A DNA stretch of 64,000 nt from JASHVB01 sp963780805 (GTDB lineage Bacteria > Pseudomonadota > Alphaproteobacteria > Acetobacterales > Acetobacteraceae), in the NCBI GenBank assembly GCA_963780805.1, contig CAWADP010000008.1, positions 62,001 through 126,000 of the forward strand, read 5' to 3'. This document shows positions 56,186-64,000 of this stretch, piece by piece (position 1 is the stretch's first letter; each line of letters begins with the position of its first letter). Both the position numbers and the translations under genes were made by a program. Below the pieces are notes generated by a model that saw only the letters and a list, made by a program, of their open reading frames with translations, ran no database searches and was not told where the DNA came from.

Positions 56186-56532
56186 TGTTTCCGCAGGCGC
56201 GCACCGGAGGGTGCATCAGGCATCGCCATTCTCCCCTCCGGCCAATCGGCGACCGGGGCGCCGGGAAACTCGCGCTTCGGGGCGCCGAGCGAAAGTTAAC
56301 AATGGCTAGGGTTTTGGTAAGGCGTGACGGTTGGCCCCGGCGCGGCAATCCCCGCCGCCCGTCCAGCCGGGCAAGTGTATTGCAAAGGCTCGCCTTTGCC
56401 GTGGGGTTCAAGGGGCAAAGCCCGCTGGCTGGGGCAGGGGTGGGGCAGGGGTGGAGCCCCTGGCTGGTCTGCCTGTGCCCCCGCCTGTGCCTCCGCCTAT
56501 GCCCCTGCCTATGCCCCTGCCTATGCCCCTGC
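56186..56532. other. Gap between the sco and GMC genes, repeat-rich at one end
   Basis: No supported gene. The first 150 bases should contain the sco promoter. The end nearest the GMC oxidoreductase is a 12-bp tandem array. Confidence 0.5.
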
Positions 56533-56542
56533 CTATGCCCCT
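56471..56542. repeat. Six-unit 12-bp tandem repeat over the GMC stop codon
   Basis: Units begin at 56471, 56483, 56495, 56507, 56519 and 56531. The last four are perfect GCCTATGCCCCT and the first two diverged. The GMC oxidoreductase stop (56533-56535) lies inside the last unit, so every unit carries the same stop triplet on the minus strand. Confidence 0.85.
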
Positions 56543-58272
56543 GCCAGGATGGCGTCGGCCACCTTCTCCGCTGTCATCAGGACCGGGAAGTTCGTATTGG
56601 CGCAGGGCACGACCGGAAAGATCGAGGCGTCCACCACACGCAATCCTTCCACCCCGCGCACCCAACCCGCCGGATCGGTCACCGCCATCGGGTCGTCATC
56701 AGCCCCCATGCGGCAGGTGCAGGAGGCATGCCAAACTCCGACCGCCGCCTTGCGCACGAACGCCTCCAGTGCGTCGTCGTCGCGCAGCAACTGCTCCAGC
56801 GTGAAGCCCTCCATGATCAGCTTGCGGATCAGCCAGCTTCGCACGCCGGGCGGCCCGTCGAGCAAGCGGGCCATCGCGTCGGTCAGCAGCTTGTTCTTGC
56901 GGTTGATCAACCCGACCTGGCGCACCTTGTCGCTGTAGCTGGCCGGGAACGGATCGGTGGTGACCGCCTGCAGCTCGGGACTAAGGTGCATGGCGCCGAA
57001 GCGGCGGACGCCGTCCATCATGCGTTCGAGGTCGCGCTGGTCCGACAGCAGGTTGAACTCCACCACCGGTTCATCGCGCGGGTCGCCGGACGACAGCCGT
57101 ACCTGCCCGGTCTCCGAATACGTCTTGTACACCGTGATTATGAACGACCCGATCTGCTCTCCCACCGCGTGCCACGAGGTCTTGTTGGTGACGACGGTGA
57201 ACATGTCGCCCGGTGGGATGCCGTCCAACCCGGAGGAATAGCGCAGCGCCGTATAGATGTGCCGCCGCGTGTAGTCGTGGATGATGCGTGCGTACGGCTT
57301 GATGAAGGCCGCGACCGCGACCGCCGGATGGTCCTGCAGCCGCTGTCCCACGCCGGGCAGGTTGGCGCGCACGTCGATGCCCATCTCGCGCAGGTGGCCG
57401 GCCGGGCCGATGCCCGCGCGCAGCAGATGCGCGGGGGAATGAATGGCGCCGCAGGACAAGATGATCTCGCGGCCGTGGAACTCCGTCTCGCGCCCGGCGA
57501 CGCGCGCGCGCACCCCGGTGCAGTGCTGGCCTTCAAACAATAGTGCGAGGACCTGGGTATCGGTGGAGATGGTCAGGTTCTCGCGCATCCGCGTGCCGGG
57601 ATCGAGATAACCGATCGCCGCGGAAACCCGCCGTTCGTAAGCGTTGGAAATGGTGATCGGGAAATACCCGTCGCGGAATTCACCGTTCTGGTCGATCAGG
57701 AAATCGTAGCCTGCCTTCTTGAAGGCCTCGCCAGCAGCCTTGGCGTGCTCTGGCCACAAGTCGGGGAAGATGCGGCGCACTGGGATGCGGCCCTGGTTGC
57801 CGTGCCAGGGGCCATCGAAGTCCATATCGCGCTCGACCTTCTTGAAAAAGGGCAGCACGTTGTCCCAGTTCCAACCGGTGGCACCGCGCGCGTGCCATTC
57901 GTCGTAGTCGGTCGGCGCGCCACGGTTGGCGAGCTGGCCGTTGATCGACGACCCGCCGCCCAGCACCCGCGCTTGCTCATACTTGCGAAGCGGTGGGCGA
58001 GGGGCATCGGGGCGGTTGTGCGGGATGACCTCGGTGCTGACTTTCAGCTCGGTCCAGTGGAAGCGCGGATCGAGATAGGCGGTGCCAGGATAGGAATCGA
58101 GGATCTCCTTCGGCACCTTGCCGTGCGGCGTGTCCTGGCCCGCTTCCAGCAGCAATACCTTGTTGGCACTGCGTGCCGACAGCCGGTTAGCGAGCACCGA
58201 TCCGGCCGACCCGCCGCCGACGATGATGTAGTCATAGCCGGTCATTTGCCCCTCTGCGCCAGTCATCGTCAT
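56533..58272 (-). CDS. GMC-family FAD oxidoreductase (choline dehydrogenase-like)
   Basis: About 579 residues. A glucose-methanol-choline oxidoreductase oxidising an alcohol with FAD. The FAD-binding loop YDYIIVGGGSAGSVLANRLS is near the N-terminus. GMC signature 1 is ARVLGGGSSINGQLANRGAP and signature 2 is GREIILSCGAIHSPAHLLRA. The C-terminal catalytic region is VGVWHASCTCRMG followed by DASIFPVVPCANTNFPVLM, with an Asn-Thr-Asn where many members have His/Asn. The chosen ATG overlaps the upstream SnoaL-like stop (TGATG); an ATG at 58245 is equally possible. Substrate unknown. Confidence 0.9.
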   Translation of the reverse strand: MTMTGAEGQMTGYDYIIVGGGSAGSVLANRLSARSANKVLLLEAGQDTPHGKVPKEILDSYPGTAYLDPRFHWTELKVSTEVIPHNRPDAPRPPLRKYEQARVLGGGSSINGQLANRGAPTDYDEWHARGATGWNWDNVLPFFKKVERDMDFDGPWHGNQGRIPVRRIFPDLWPEHAKAAGEAFKKAGYDFLIDQNGEFRDGYFPITISNAYERRVSAAIGYLDPGTRMRENLTISTDTQVLALLFEGQHCTGVRARVAGRETEFHGREIILSCGAIHSPAHLLRAGIGPAGHLREMGIDVRANLPGVGQRLQDHPAVAVAAFIKPYARIIHDYTRRHIYTALRYSSGLDGIPPGDMFTVVTNKTSWHAVGEQIGSFIITVYKTYSETGQVRLSSGDPRDEPVVEFNLLSDQRDLERMMDGVRRFGAMHLSPELQAVTTDPFPASYSDKVRQVGLINRKNKLLTDAMARLLDGPPGVRSWLIRKLIMEGFTLEQLLRDDDALEAFVRKAAVGVWHASCTCRMGADDDPMAVTDPAGWVRGVEGLRVVDASIFPVVPCANTNFPVLMTAEKVADAILAGA

Positions 58273-58643
58273 CACCGTGTTTCGGTGTGATAGGTCTTCG
58301 ACACGACCTTCCAACCTTCCGCCAGTCTCACCAGCGTCAGGTAGTCGGTGAAGTAACGCGGCGGAATCTGGCAATGCACCTTGGCGAAGGCAGTGGTCGG
58401 GCCGGAGCGGTCGATCTGTACCACCCAGTCGTGCCGCCGCAGGTCACGGCTCTGTGCCGACTGGCGGCTGCGCACCAGCTCGAACCACTGTGCGCGCGAC
58501 ATGTCGGCCAGTTTGCCGTCTTCCACCGAGAACAGATGTGCCACCTCGTGGAACACTTGTCCCAGTTTCGCGGTGTCGCCTTCATACAGACCATCGAAAT
58601 AGGTCTGCAGCGCTTGCTCGATGTCATGAAGATCGGATGTCAT
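58272..58643 (-). CDS. NTF2/SnoaL-like protein
   Basis: A 123-residue protein with the cone-shaped NTF2 fold pattern: an N-terminal helix (LHDIEQALQTYFDGLYEGDT), an FHEVAHLFSVEDGKL strand, and C-terminal strands YFTDYLTLVRLAEGWKVVSK. Close to the putative lumazine-binding subgroup. It may be a small isomerase/hydrolase or a non-catalytic partner. The stop overlaps the start of the GMC gene, so the two are probably functionally linked. Confidence 0.8.
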   Translation of the reverse strand: MTSDLHDIEQALQTYFDGLYEGDTAKLGQVFHEVAHLFSVEDGKLADMSRAQWFELVRSRQSAQSRDLRRHDWVVQIDRSGPTTAFAKVHCQIPPRYFTDYLTLVRLAEGWKVVSKTYHTETR

Positions 58644-59267
58644 CGCACTCCTCCCGAGGTTGCCGAAAGCATCGGGCCGTCCGAAACGGCTGGCAAGTCT
58701 GGACCGCGATCCGGACTGCGATCCACGGGATCGCGTTACCCCGGCGCTTCACTGCCGGCGACCTATCTGTCATTGCGAGTTGACCACCGGCAGGCGGCGG
58801 CCGATCCGCCTTGAAGGAAACAGCGACAATGGGTCTCGTCATGGCCGTGCTTGACCCCATGGGCATCAGGATGAGGCGGAGCCCGAGACGAATTCCCCCT
58901 GTGTCATGACCGGCGGAGGCCGGCCACCCACGTCTTTGCTGCTTGTAGCGAGGCAAGACGTGGGTGGCCGGCCTTCGCCGCCCATCACACAACAACAACC
59001 GCATCTTCGGCTGAGCGCTTGTCCTGACGCGCATGGGGTGAAACCCGGCCATCTGCCCTATGTCGATCGGGCCGCTCGGTGCCAAGCGCTGGCGATCGGT
59101 TCGAGTAGACGGCCGGGTCAAGCCGGCCATGACGGGATGTGTCATGCGAGCGCAGTGAAGCGTTCTCCGGGTGCGTTCGCACGTCGCTCGCCGGAGATTG
59201 CTTCGCTGCGCACGCAATGACATTTTGGGTCAGACCCCAACAGTCGGACCCGGGATGACAGTTTGGG
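58644..59267. other. Intergenic region of dispersed repeats
   Basis: No gene supported. It holds a half REP arm (TGTCATTGCGAG near 58768), a 26-base-arm hairpin at 58911-58980 (arms CGGCGGAGGCCGGCCACCCA... and inverse, one mismatch, 18-base loop), a full REP-like element at 59142 and a short direct repeat (TTTGGGTCAGxCxCCAAC) at 59224-59282. Translations of this stretch give pseudo-proteins typical of repeat DNA. Confidence 0.6.
59142..59223. repeat. Dispersed palindromic (REP-like) element, copy 4
   Basis: The left arm begins GTCATGCGAGCGCAGTGAAG and the right arm ends GCTTCGCTGCGCACGCAATGACA. The loop contains CGCACGTCGCTC, similar to the loops in copies 2 and 3. Confidence 0.75.
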
Positions 59268-59603
59268 TCAGGCACCAACTGTTGGAGGCGGGACGACAGG
59301 ATGCCACTCTACGTTGATGTCCTCGCGGAAAGCGAAGCGCATCAGATGCCGGGCGACAACATCCTCCAATTGCGGCAATGCGGCGGCATCCATAGACGCA
59401 ACGTGCAAGGTCAGAACCGCTGCTTGCGCCTGCAGCCTGCAGACGCCCATCTCAAATGCGATCTCGCCTGCGCCGTCACCGTAGGTCACAGGGCGCCTGT
59501 GCTCGAAATGCTTGCAGAGCTGCGTCAGATACCGTTTGGCATTTGCCGTTGCGATCTGGGCCGTTGCGGCGACGACATCGCCCGTCTGCCGGGTATCGCT
59601 CAT
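59268..59603 (-). CDS. DUF2218 family protein
   Basis: A 111-residue protein matching DUF2218, seen in AKRYLTQLCKHFEHRRPVTY and EIAFEMGVCRLQAQAAVLTL. Members are often encoded with siderophore-interacting FAD reductases and iron-uptake regulators. The ATG overlaps the stop of the His-rich PadR gene (ATGA), so it is in that regulator's operon, which supports a metal-related role. No reductase is present in this window. Confidence 0.82.
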   Translation of the reverse strand: MSDTRQTGDVVAATAQIATANAKRYLTQLCKHFEHRRPVTYGDGAGEIAFEMGVCRLQAQAAVLTLHVASMDAAALPQLEDVVARHLMRFAFREDINVEWHPVVPPPTVGA

Positions 59604-60193
59604 CAGCTTCGCTCCACGCTTTTGGCGGCTTCATCGAGGGCGGCGGCAATGAGCTCCGCCTGGGCAGGCGTCAGATCTCCGCGCGACAGCCGAAGCCGCA
59701 ACGCCAATTTGAGGTTTTCCATACCTCGCACAATCTGTGGCGGCACGCCGGCAGGTCGGTCAGCCCCGGCCGGATTCAGCCGGGCGAACACCGCGTCGAC
59801 CGCGGCGCGGTTGGCGGCAAGAAAGGCCCGGCCTTCCGCGGTGATCGCGTATTGCTTGCGGGCACCGTCACTGGCGGCGACGGTCGCGTGGCCCACCTCC
59901 TCCAGGTAGGCGAGCGTCGGGTAGATCACGCCGGGGCTTGGACTGTAGGTGCCGCCCATGCGCTCCTCGATCGCCTTGATCAGCTCGTACCCATGACGCG
60001 ATTGCTCTGCGATCATGCCGAGAATGACGAGGCGGAGCTCGCCATAGTCGAACGGACGCCCGCGCCCGCGGCCTCCGCGGCGATACGAGTGGCCATGCGG
60101 CCCATGGCGGTGGTGGCCCCCGAAACGGCCCTCGGCCAGTTCGTCGGGGTGGGAGTAACGACGGTCTGAACCGTCCCTGTGTCTGTGTCTCAT
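59603..60193 (-). CDS. PadR-family metal-responsive regulator (YqjI-like) with His-rich N-terminus
   Basis: A 196-residue regulator. Residues 1-47 are rich in His, Arg and Gly (MRHRHRDG, then GGHHRHGPHGHSYRRGGRGR), a likely metal-binding arm. The winged-helix PadR domain follows (GELRLVILGMIAEQSRHGYE, then TYSPSPGVIYPTLAYLEEVG), and a helical dimerisation tail ends it. The same layout is known in E. coli YqjI, a nickel-responsive repressor of a ferric-siderophore reductase. AT-rich palindromes just upstream suggest autoregulation. It is coupled to a DUF2218 gene. Which metal it senses is inferred only. Confidence 0.85.
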   Translation of the reverse strand: MRHRHRDGSDRRYSHPDELAEGRFGGHHRHGPHGHSYRRGGRGRGRPFDYGELRLVILGMIAEQSRHGYELIKAIEERMGGTYSPSPGVIYPTLAYLEEVGHATVAASDGARKQYAITAEGRAFLAANRAAVDAVFARLNPAGADRPAGVPPQIVRGMENLKLALRLRLSRGDLTPAQAELIAAALDEAAKSVERS

Positions 60194-60200
60194 GAACGCC

Positions 60201-60248
60201 GATATAGATCGCGATATATCGACAGTCAAGACCTATCTAGATATATCT
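60201..60248. promoter_or_regulatory. Putative PadR operator: AT-rich palindromes
   Basis: GATATAGATCGCGATATATC at 60201-60220 and the perfect palindrome AGATATATCT at 60239-60248 lie 8-55 bases upstream of the PadR start, in sharp contrast to the GC-rich surroundings. They fit a double operator for the His-rich PadR protein. Confidence 0.6.
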
Positions 60249-60384
60249 TTGTGGGGGAGACGAGAGCCGCCTCCGGACAGCGCAGACCGGCTCCTTCCTC
60301 CACATCGCGTCGTCACCGCACAAGGAAGCTTGGGCACGCCTCCCGGGAAGCGCGGCCCTCACGATGACCGCGCCGTGGCGCGCT

Positions 60385-61098
60385 TCAACATCCAAGCTTC
60401 GCCGCCAGGTCCTCGATATCCGTCGCCACGACATCCCACTCTTGCTCCGCCGCGTAGTCGCGTTTCTGGTGCGGGCCGTATTCGTTGGGGCGCGGGAAGA
60501 ACGCCGTCATCAGCCCGGTCTTGCGCGCATTCCCCAGATCGCCGTTGTGTGCCGCCGCCATCATCACCTGCCCTGGCTCCAGGTCGAGCAATTTCGCCAC
60601 GCCGAGATACGTTTCCGGGTCCGGCTTGAAGTGGCCAAACAGATCGGAACCGAACACCATGTCCCAGGGCAACCCGGCGAACTTCGCCATGTTGGTGAGC
60701 AAGGCGACGTTGCCGTTGGATAACGGTCCGATGATGAAGCGGCGCTTCAGCCGCGTCAGGCCCGGCACCGAATCCGGCCAACCGTGCAGCCGGTGCCAGC
60801 CGAGGTTGATATGGCGCAGGTCGGCCTCGCTGAGCCCCTTGATGCCGAGTTCCGCCACCAGGCGGTCGAGCGCCATACGATGCAGCGCGTCCAGCTTGGT
60901 CCAGGGCATCTCGCCCGTGCGCACGCGCTGCATCGAGGGGTGATAGAGGCCGCGCCAGGCGTCCACCAGGGCGGTCCAGTCGGCGGTGATACCGCGTTCA
61001 CGACCGAATTCAGTGAGCTCGGCGATCAGGCTGCCGCGCCAGTCCACCACGGTGCCGAAGGTGTCGAACACGATCGCCACCGGTTGCTTCGCTGCCAT
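60385..61098 (-). CDS. Haloacid dehalogenase type II (HAD superfamily), second paralog
   Basis: A 237-residue HAD protein. Motif I is Asp12 in VFDTFGTVVDWRGS, motif II is SN127-128 in IGPLSNGNVALL, motif III is Lys158 in FGHFKPDPETYL, and the C-terminal motif is AAHNGDLGNA (184-191). The last differs from the SSNxWD form of the paralog at 37914, so the substrate range probably differs. It lies 74 bases downstream of an NHL-repeat gene on the same strand and may be co-transcribed with it. Confidence 0.9.
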   Translation of the reverse strand: MAAKQPVAIVFDTFGTVVDWRGSLIAELTEFGRERGITADWTALVDAWRGLYHPSMQRVRTGEMPWTKLDALHRMALDRLVAELGIKGLSEADLRHINLGWHRLHGWPDSVPGLTRLKRRFIIGPLSNGNVALLTNMAKFAGLPWDMVFGSDLFGHFKPDPETYLGVAKLLDLEPGQVMMAAAHNGDLGNARKTGLMTAFFPRPNEYGPHQKRDYAAEQEWDVVATDIEDLAAKLGC

Positions 61099-61171
61099 GG
61101 ACGTTCCCTCCCGTTTCCCGGCACAGCGAAGCCTCCGGCCGCGCCATGGTCAAGCGCGCCATGGCCAAGCG

Positions 61172-62140
61172 CTATGTTACCTTCACCAGCTTCTGCAGGC
61201 TGCGCAGTCTGTCGGGCCGCGGATGGTTTGGAAACAAGGATGGCCAGGACGCCACCGACACCTCGCCGACATAGATATCGCCGCGCGAATCCACCGCAAT
61301 GCCGTGCGGCGACATGAACTGGCCCGGAGCCTGACCGTGCGGGTTCACCTCCGACCCGAGGCGCGCCAGCAGCTTGCCGGTATTGGACAGGATGCTGATG
61401 CGCGGCCCCAGATTCGGAAAGCCGCGGTTGGAGCCCAGATATGGGCCGAGCTCGCCGATGAAGCACAACGGGCACGGGCCTGATGTCATGTGCAGCGCAC
61501 TCGGCCGGTGCACGACATTGTTCCAGGCCGTTTCGAATCGGCCATTGCCGTCGAATACCTGGACACGGTGGTTCTCGCGGTCGGCGACATAGACCCATCC
61601 GTCGGCATCGCAGTGGATGTTGTGCGGCAGGTTGAACTCGCCCTCGCCGATGCCGCATCTGCCCCAGGACATCAGGTACTGTCCGTCCGGCGTGTATTTG
61701 TGCACCTGGGCGTTGCCGTAGCCGTCGGAGACGTAGATGTCGCCCTCGGGCGACAGTGCGGTGTGCGTGCACCGGCAGAACGGGCAACCGCTCATGAACA
61801 GAGCCGGCTTGCCCGGCGTGCCTAGCGTCATCAGCACTCTGCCGTCCAGCGTGCACTTGCGCACGCAATGCGCGCCGTCATCGGTCAGCCAGATCGTATC
61901 GTCCGACCCCATGTGCACGCCATGTGCGCGCGGAAACATGCCTTCACCCCAGGAGCGCAGGAAATTGCCGTCGCGGTCGAACACGATCATCGGATGTTCA
62001 CCGCGGTTGAACACGTAGACGTTGTCGTGACGGTCGATGCCGACTGCGCCCACCTCGTGAAACGTCCATCCGTCGGGCAGGCGGCCCCAGCCCTCTTCCA
62101 CCCGATACCGGTACTCGCCGCTGCCCAAAACGACCGACAT
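61172..62140 (-). CDS. NHL-repeat beta-propeller protein (peptidylglycine amidating lyase-like)
   Basis: A 322-residue protein made of NHL/YWTD-like blades (VGAVGIDRHDNVYVFNRGEH, FNLPHNIHCDADGWVYVADR, then FMSPHGIAVDSRGDIYVGEV). The spacing and the CPFCRC and CPLC cysteine pairs resemble bacterial homologs of the peptidyl-alpha-hydroxyglycine amidating lyase domain. No signal peptide is visible, so it is probably cytoplasmic. Catalytic role not established; it could equally be a lactonase-like or scaffold propeller. The dehalogenase gene follows. Confidence 0.82.
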   Translation of the reverse strand: MSVVLGSGEYRYRVEEGWGRLPDGWTFHEVGAVGIDRHDNVYVFNRGEHPMIVFDRDGNFLRSWGEGMFPRAHGVHMGSDDTIWLTDDGAHCVRKCTLDGRVLMTLGTPGKPALFMSGCPFCRCTHTALSPEGDIYVSDGYGNAQVHKYTPDGQYLMSWGRCGIGEGEFNLPHNIHCDADGWVYVADRENHRVQVFDGNGRFETAWNNVVHRPSALHMTSGPCPLCFIGELGPYLGSNRGFPNLGPRISILSNTGKLLARLGSEVNPHGQAPGQFMSPHGIAVDSRGDIYVGEVSVASWPSLFPNHPRPDRLRSLQKLVKVT

Positions 62141-62247
62141 GTCCGTGCCCTCCCCTTGACCGAGCCTATCCAGGCACCGGGCGCCATATCAATCAACCGC
62201 CGGTGGGCAGCTTGGTCGGTCCCGGGAACACGCCTATCGTCGCACCT

Positions 62248-62295
62248 GGAAATCCGTATCACCGGAAATCCGTATCGCCGGAAGTCCGTATCGAA
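62248..62295. repeat. Three-unit 16-bp tandem repeat in the leader of the PEP-mutase gene
   Basis: Units begin at 62248, 62264 and 62280 (GGAAATCCGTATCACC and variants). The GAAGGAA ribosome-binding sequence of the next gene is formed where the last unit meets a further GGAA, so the repeats directly precede the translation start. Confidence 0.75.
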
Positions 62296-62304
62296 GGAAA
62301 CGTC

Positions 62305-63168
62305 ATGACATCGCCCGACCGCCTGCGTACCCTGTTGAGCGAACCCGGCTTCGTCGTGATGCCGGCCGTGTGGGATGGCCTCAGTGCCAAGCTCTCCGCC
62401 GCTGCCGGCTTCAAGACCGCGTTCCTGTCCGGTTCCTGCGTGGCGGCGAGCCGGCTGGGTGGGCCGGACCTCGACCTCATTTCGTTCGGCGAGATGATGG
62501 ATTCATTCAACATGGTGCGTGGCGCGGCGCCGGAAACGCTCGTACTGGCCGATGGCGACCATGGCTATGGGAATGCCATGAATGTGCAACGTACCGTGCG
62601 TGCCTACGGACGCGCCGGCGCCGCCGCGATCCTGATCGAGGACAAGATCACGCCGCGCGCCCTGACCGCCGCCGGCAAGCCATGCCTGCCGCATGAGGAA
62701 GCGCGCATGAAAATCCGCGCGGCGGTGGAGGCGGCCAAGGAGTCCGGCATCCTGATCCTGGCGCGCACCGACTGCCGTCCGACGCAGGGCATCGACGAGG
62801 CGGTGCGGCGCATCGAAATGTACGCGCGCGAAGGCGCCGACATCCTGTTCCTCGATTCGCCGGCCGACGAGAACGAAATCCGCCGGGCCGTCGTGGCCGC
62901 GGACGGCCGCCCGTCCTTCGCGGTGCTATCGCCCGGCGCGCCGCGCGCGACTCCGTCGCGCGAGCAAGCGGCCGCGCTGGGATTCAAGATCGGCACGTAC
63001 CCCACCGGCATGCTGTCGCCGGCGACGGCCGGCATCAAGGCGGGGCTGGCCGCGCTGGTCGCCGGTGACGCGGAGGCATCCAGCGCCCTGCCGCCGGCGG
63101 AATTGCGGGCGACGTTGGGTTACGCCGACTACGACGCGCAGGCCAAACGCTTCATCGTCGGTGGTTAG
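62305..63168 (+). CDS. Isocitrate lyase/PEP mutase superfamily enzyme (oxaloacetate decarboxylase-like)
   Basis: A 287-residue TIM-barrel enzyme. FVVMPAVWDGLSAKLSAAAG and FLSGSCVAASRLGGPDLDL open the barrel. The Mg2+-binding segment is LVLADGDHGYGNAMNVQRTV, the active-site loop is AILIEDKITPRAL, and LILARTDCRPTQGIDEAVRR follows. This is the PEP mutase/carboxyphosphonoenolpyruvate mutase-like group, whose members include oxaloacetate decarboxylases and methylisocitrate-lyase-like enzymes. The Cys typical of lyases (K-C-G-H) is absent, which favours a decarboxylase or a C-C lyase of other type. GAAGGAA supports the start. Confidence 0.88.
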   Translation: MTSPDRLRTLLSEPGFVVMPAVWDGLSAKLSAAAGFKTAFLSGSCVAASRLGGPDLDLISFGEMMDSFNMVRGAAPETLVLADGDHGYGNAMNVQRTVRAYGRAGAAAILIEDKITPRALTAAGKPCLPHEEARMKIRAAVEAAKESGILILARTDCRPTQGIDEAVRRIEMYAREGADILFLDSPADENEIRRAVVAADGRPSFAVLSPGAPRATPSREQAAALGFKIGTYPTGMLSPATAGIKAGLAALVAGDAEASSALPPAELRATLGYADYDAQAKRFIVGG

Positions 63169-63210
63169 AGCGACTTTAGTCTGGCTGGAAACGCGGGTCG
63201 TCGCCTCCCT

Positions 63211-63310
63211 GTCATTGCGAGGATGCAAGCGACGACGCAATCTTCTGCGGGATTAGCCTCGCCTCGTCACGCGGGAGATTGCTTCGTCCGCTTGGCTCCT
63301 CGCTATGACA
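63211..63310. repeat. Dispersed palindromic (REP-like) element, copy 5 (diverged)
   Basis: It starts GTCATTGCGAGGATGCAAGCG and ends TTCGTCCGCTTGGCTCCTCGCTATGACA. The central parts are longer and less symmetrical than in copies 2-4. It fills most of the gap between the PEP-mutase gene and the enoyl-CoA hydratase gene. Confidence 0.65.
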
Positions 63311-63402
63311 GGGATGACGGTGACAGCGGTCGACGATCCAGGTCATCCTGGCAATGCTCCTGCACGCGCTGATCTGCAACAACCGGCAAAGGGATACTCG
63401 GC

Positions 63403-64000
63403 ATGGACGATGTGTTGCTGGCGGAAACCCACGGCGCGGTGCGCGTGCTGACATTGAACCGTCCCGCCAAGCTGAACGCGCTGAATGCGGAGTTGGTCCA
63501 TGCGCTGACCGACTCGTTGCTGGCGGTGCAGGACGACCGGTCGGTGTCGGTCGTCCTGCTGGCCGGCGCGGGGCGGGCGTTCTGCGCCGGCGCGGATACC
63601 TCGGTGCCGCGGCCGCTGACGACAGAGAACCGGCCGAATCTGATCCGCCACGGCGATGCCAATATCGCACTGACGAAATTGCTCGCCCGTGTGGACAAGC
63701 CGATCATCGCCGCTGTCCACGGTTATGCGCTCGGCGCCGGATGCGGGCTGGCGCTGGGGAGCGACCTGGTGGTGGCGGCGGAGAGCGCGCGGTTCGGCTA
63801 TCCGGAGCTGCGAGCCGGCCTGACCGCGACCACGGTCACCGCCCACGCGGTGCACCTGATGGGGCGGAAGGTCGCGTTCGAATTGCTGACCCTGTGCGAG
63901 AACATGCTGCCACAGCGCGCCTATGAGCTCGGCATGGTCAACCGCGTGGTGCCCGACGACCGGTTGCGCGACGAAGCCATGGCGATCGCGGAGAAACTCG
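63403..64000 (+). CDS. Enoyl-CoA hydratase/isomerase family protein (cut by window end)
   Basis: The first 199 residues of a crotonase-fold enzyme. VRVLTLNRPAKLNALNAELV starts the fold. The oxyanion-hole loop is AGRAFCAGADTS, followed by KPIIAAVHGYALGAGCGLAL and the second oxyanion glycine. The Glu pair of true hydratases is only partly visible (one in YPELRAGLT), so isomerase or hydrolase activity is possible. The gene continues beyond the window. The ATG follows GGCAAAGGGATACTCGGC, which gives a weak ribosome-binding site. Confidence 0.9.
   Translation, partial: MDDVLLAETHGAVRVLTLNRPAKLNALNAELVHALTDSLLAVQDDRSVSVVLLAGAGRAFCAGADTSVPRPLTTENRPNLIRHGDANIALTKLLARVDKPIIAAVHGYALGAGCGLALGSDLVVAAESARFGYPELRAGLTATTVTAHAVHLMGRKVAFELLTLCENMLPQRAYELGMVNRVVPDDRLRDEAMAIAEKL

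Noticed and set aside
58624..59223. A 199-codon minus-strand ORF downstream of the SnoaL-like gene region
   Set aside because: Its translation consists of intergenic repeat-derived stretches, and the underlying DNA is hairpin and REP elements.

Overview
The window is GC-rich (roughly two thirds G+C by eye) chromosomal DNA from an alphaproteobacterium. A Rhodospirillales or Acetobacteraceae-type aerobic heterotroph fits best. This is inferred from gene content: a single bacterial Ku, NnrU, an NrdA-type reductase, copper chaperones for cytochrome oxidase, Liv-type ABC transport, LLM monooxygenases, and a dispersed palindromic repeat beginning GTCATTGCGAG. No rRNA or other strong taxonomic marker is present.

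Layout. 1-9.4 kb: amidase, YihY/BrkB membrane protein, LLM oxidoreductase, BT1-like MFS carrier, NnrU, a three-part HcnA-HcnB-HcnC-type dehydrogenase fused into one chain, and tRNA-Lys(CUU). 9.4-16 kb: a gene-poor, partly decayed stretch with a bile-acid-symporter-family carrier, a peptidoglycan-binding exported protein, a Ku operon, the remnant of a tyrosine integrase and a DUF1003 protein. 16.3-22.7 kb: a single-chain biotin-dependent acyl-CoA carboxylase, an isochorismatase-fold hydrolase and an NCS2-like permease. All three are interrupted by one-base insertions in the sequence given. 22.7-28.4 kb: a quinone oxidoreductase and a Liv ABC operon in which LivM, LivG and LivF are one polypeptide. 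28.8-33.6 kb: NrdA (frameshifted), a small lipoprotein, CtaG-like and PCu(A)C copper/oxidase assembly proteins and a degenerate histidine-kinase-like ATPase. 33.6-35.4 kb: an IS110-type remnant and a GT2 glycosyltransferase. 36-41.3 kb: guaB, a haloacid dehalogenase, an RsmB-like rRNA methyltransferase, a GNAT acetyltransferase and an amidohydrolase.

41.7-45.6 kb holds the most interesting locus, a three-gene overlapping operon. It encodes a VioB-like ferritin-fold protein carrying a cysteine-rich C-terminal domain, a DUF692 multinuclear non-heme iron oxidase (MNIO) and a DUF2063 partner. This looks like a RiPP-type modification system whose probable substrate is a domain of a large diiron-like protein rather than a small leader-core peptide. 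45.6-53.3 kb: an LLM monooxygenase, then a GDP-D-rhamnose and glycosyltransferase operon (gmd, rmd, GT4, FkbM-GT4). 53.7-55.5 kb: a small phage-like regulatory module. 55.5-64 kb: Sco, GMC oxidoreductase plus SnoaL-like protein, a His-rich PadR (YqjI-like) with DUF2218, a second haloacid dehalogenase, an NHL-repeat protein, a PEP-mutase-family enzyme and the start of an enoyl-CoA hydratase.

Two window-wide patterns stand out. Short tandem repeats of 12-21 bp sit at many gene ends, in three cases directly on a stop codon or stop/start overlap. A cluster of frame disruptions, nearly all single extra bases, suggests either sequencing/assembly error or recent decay.
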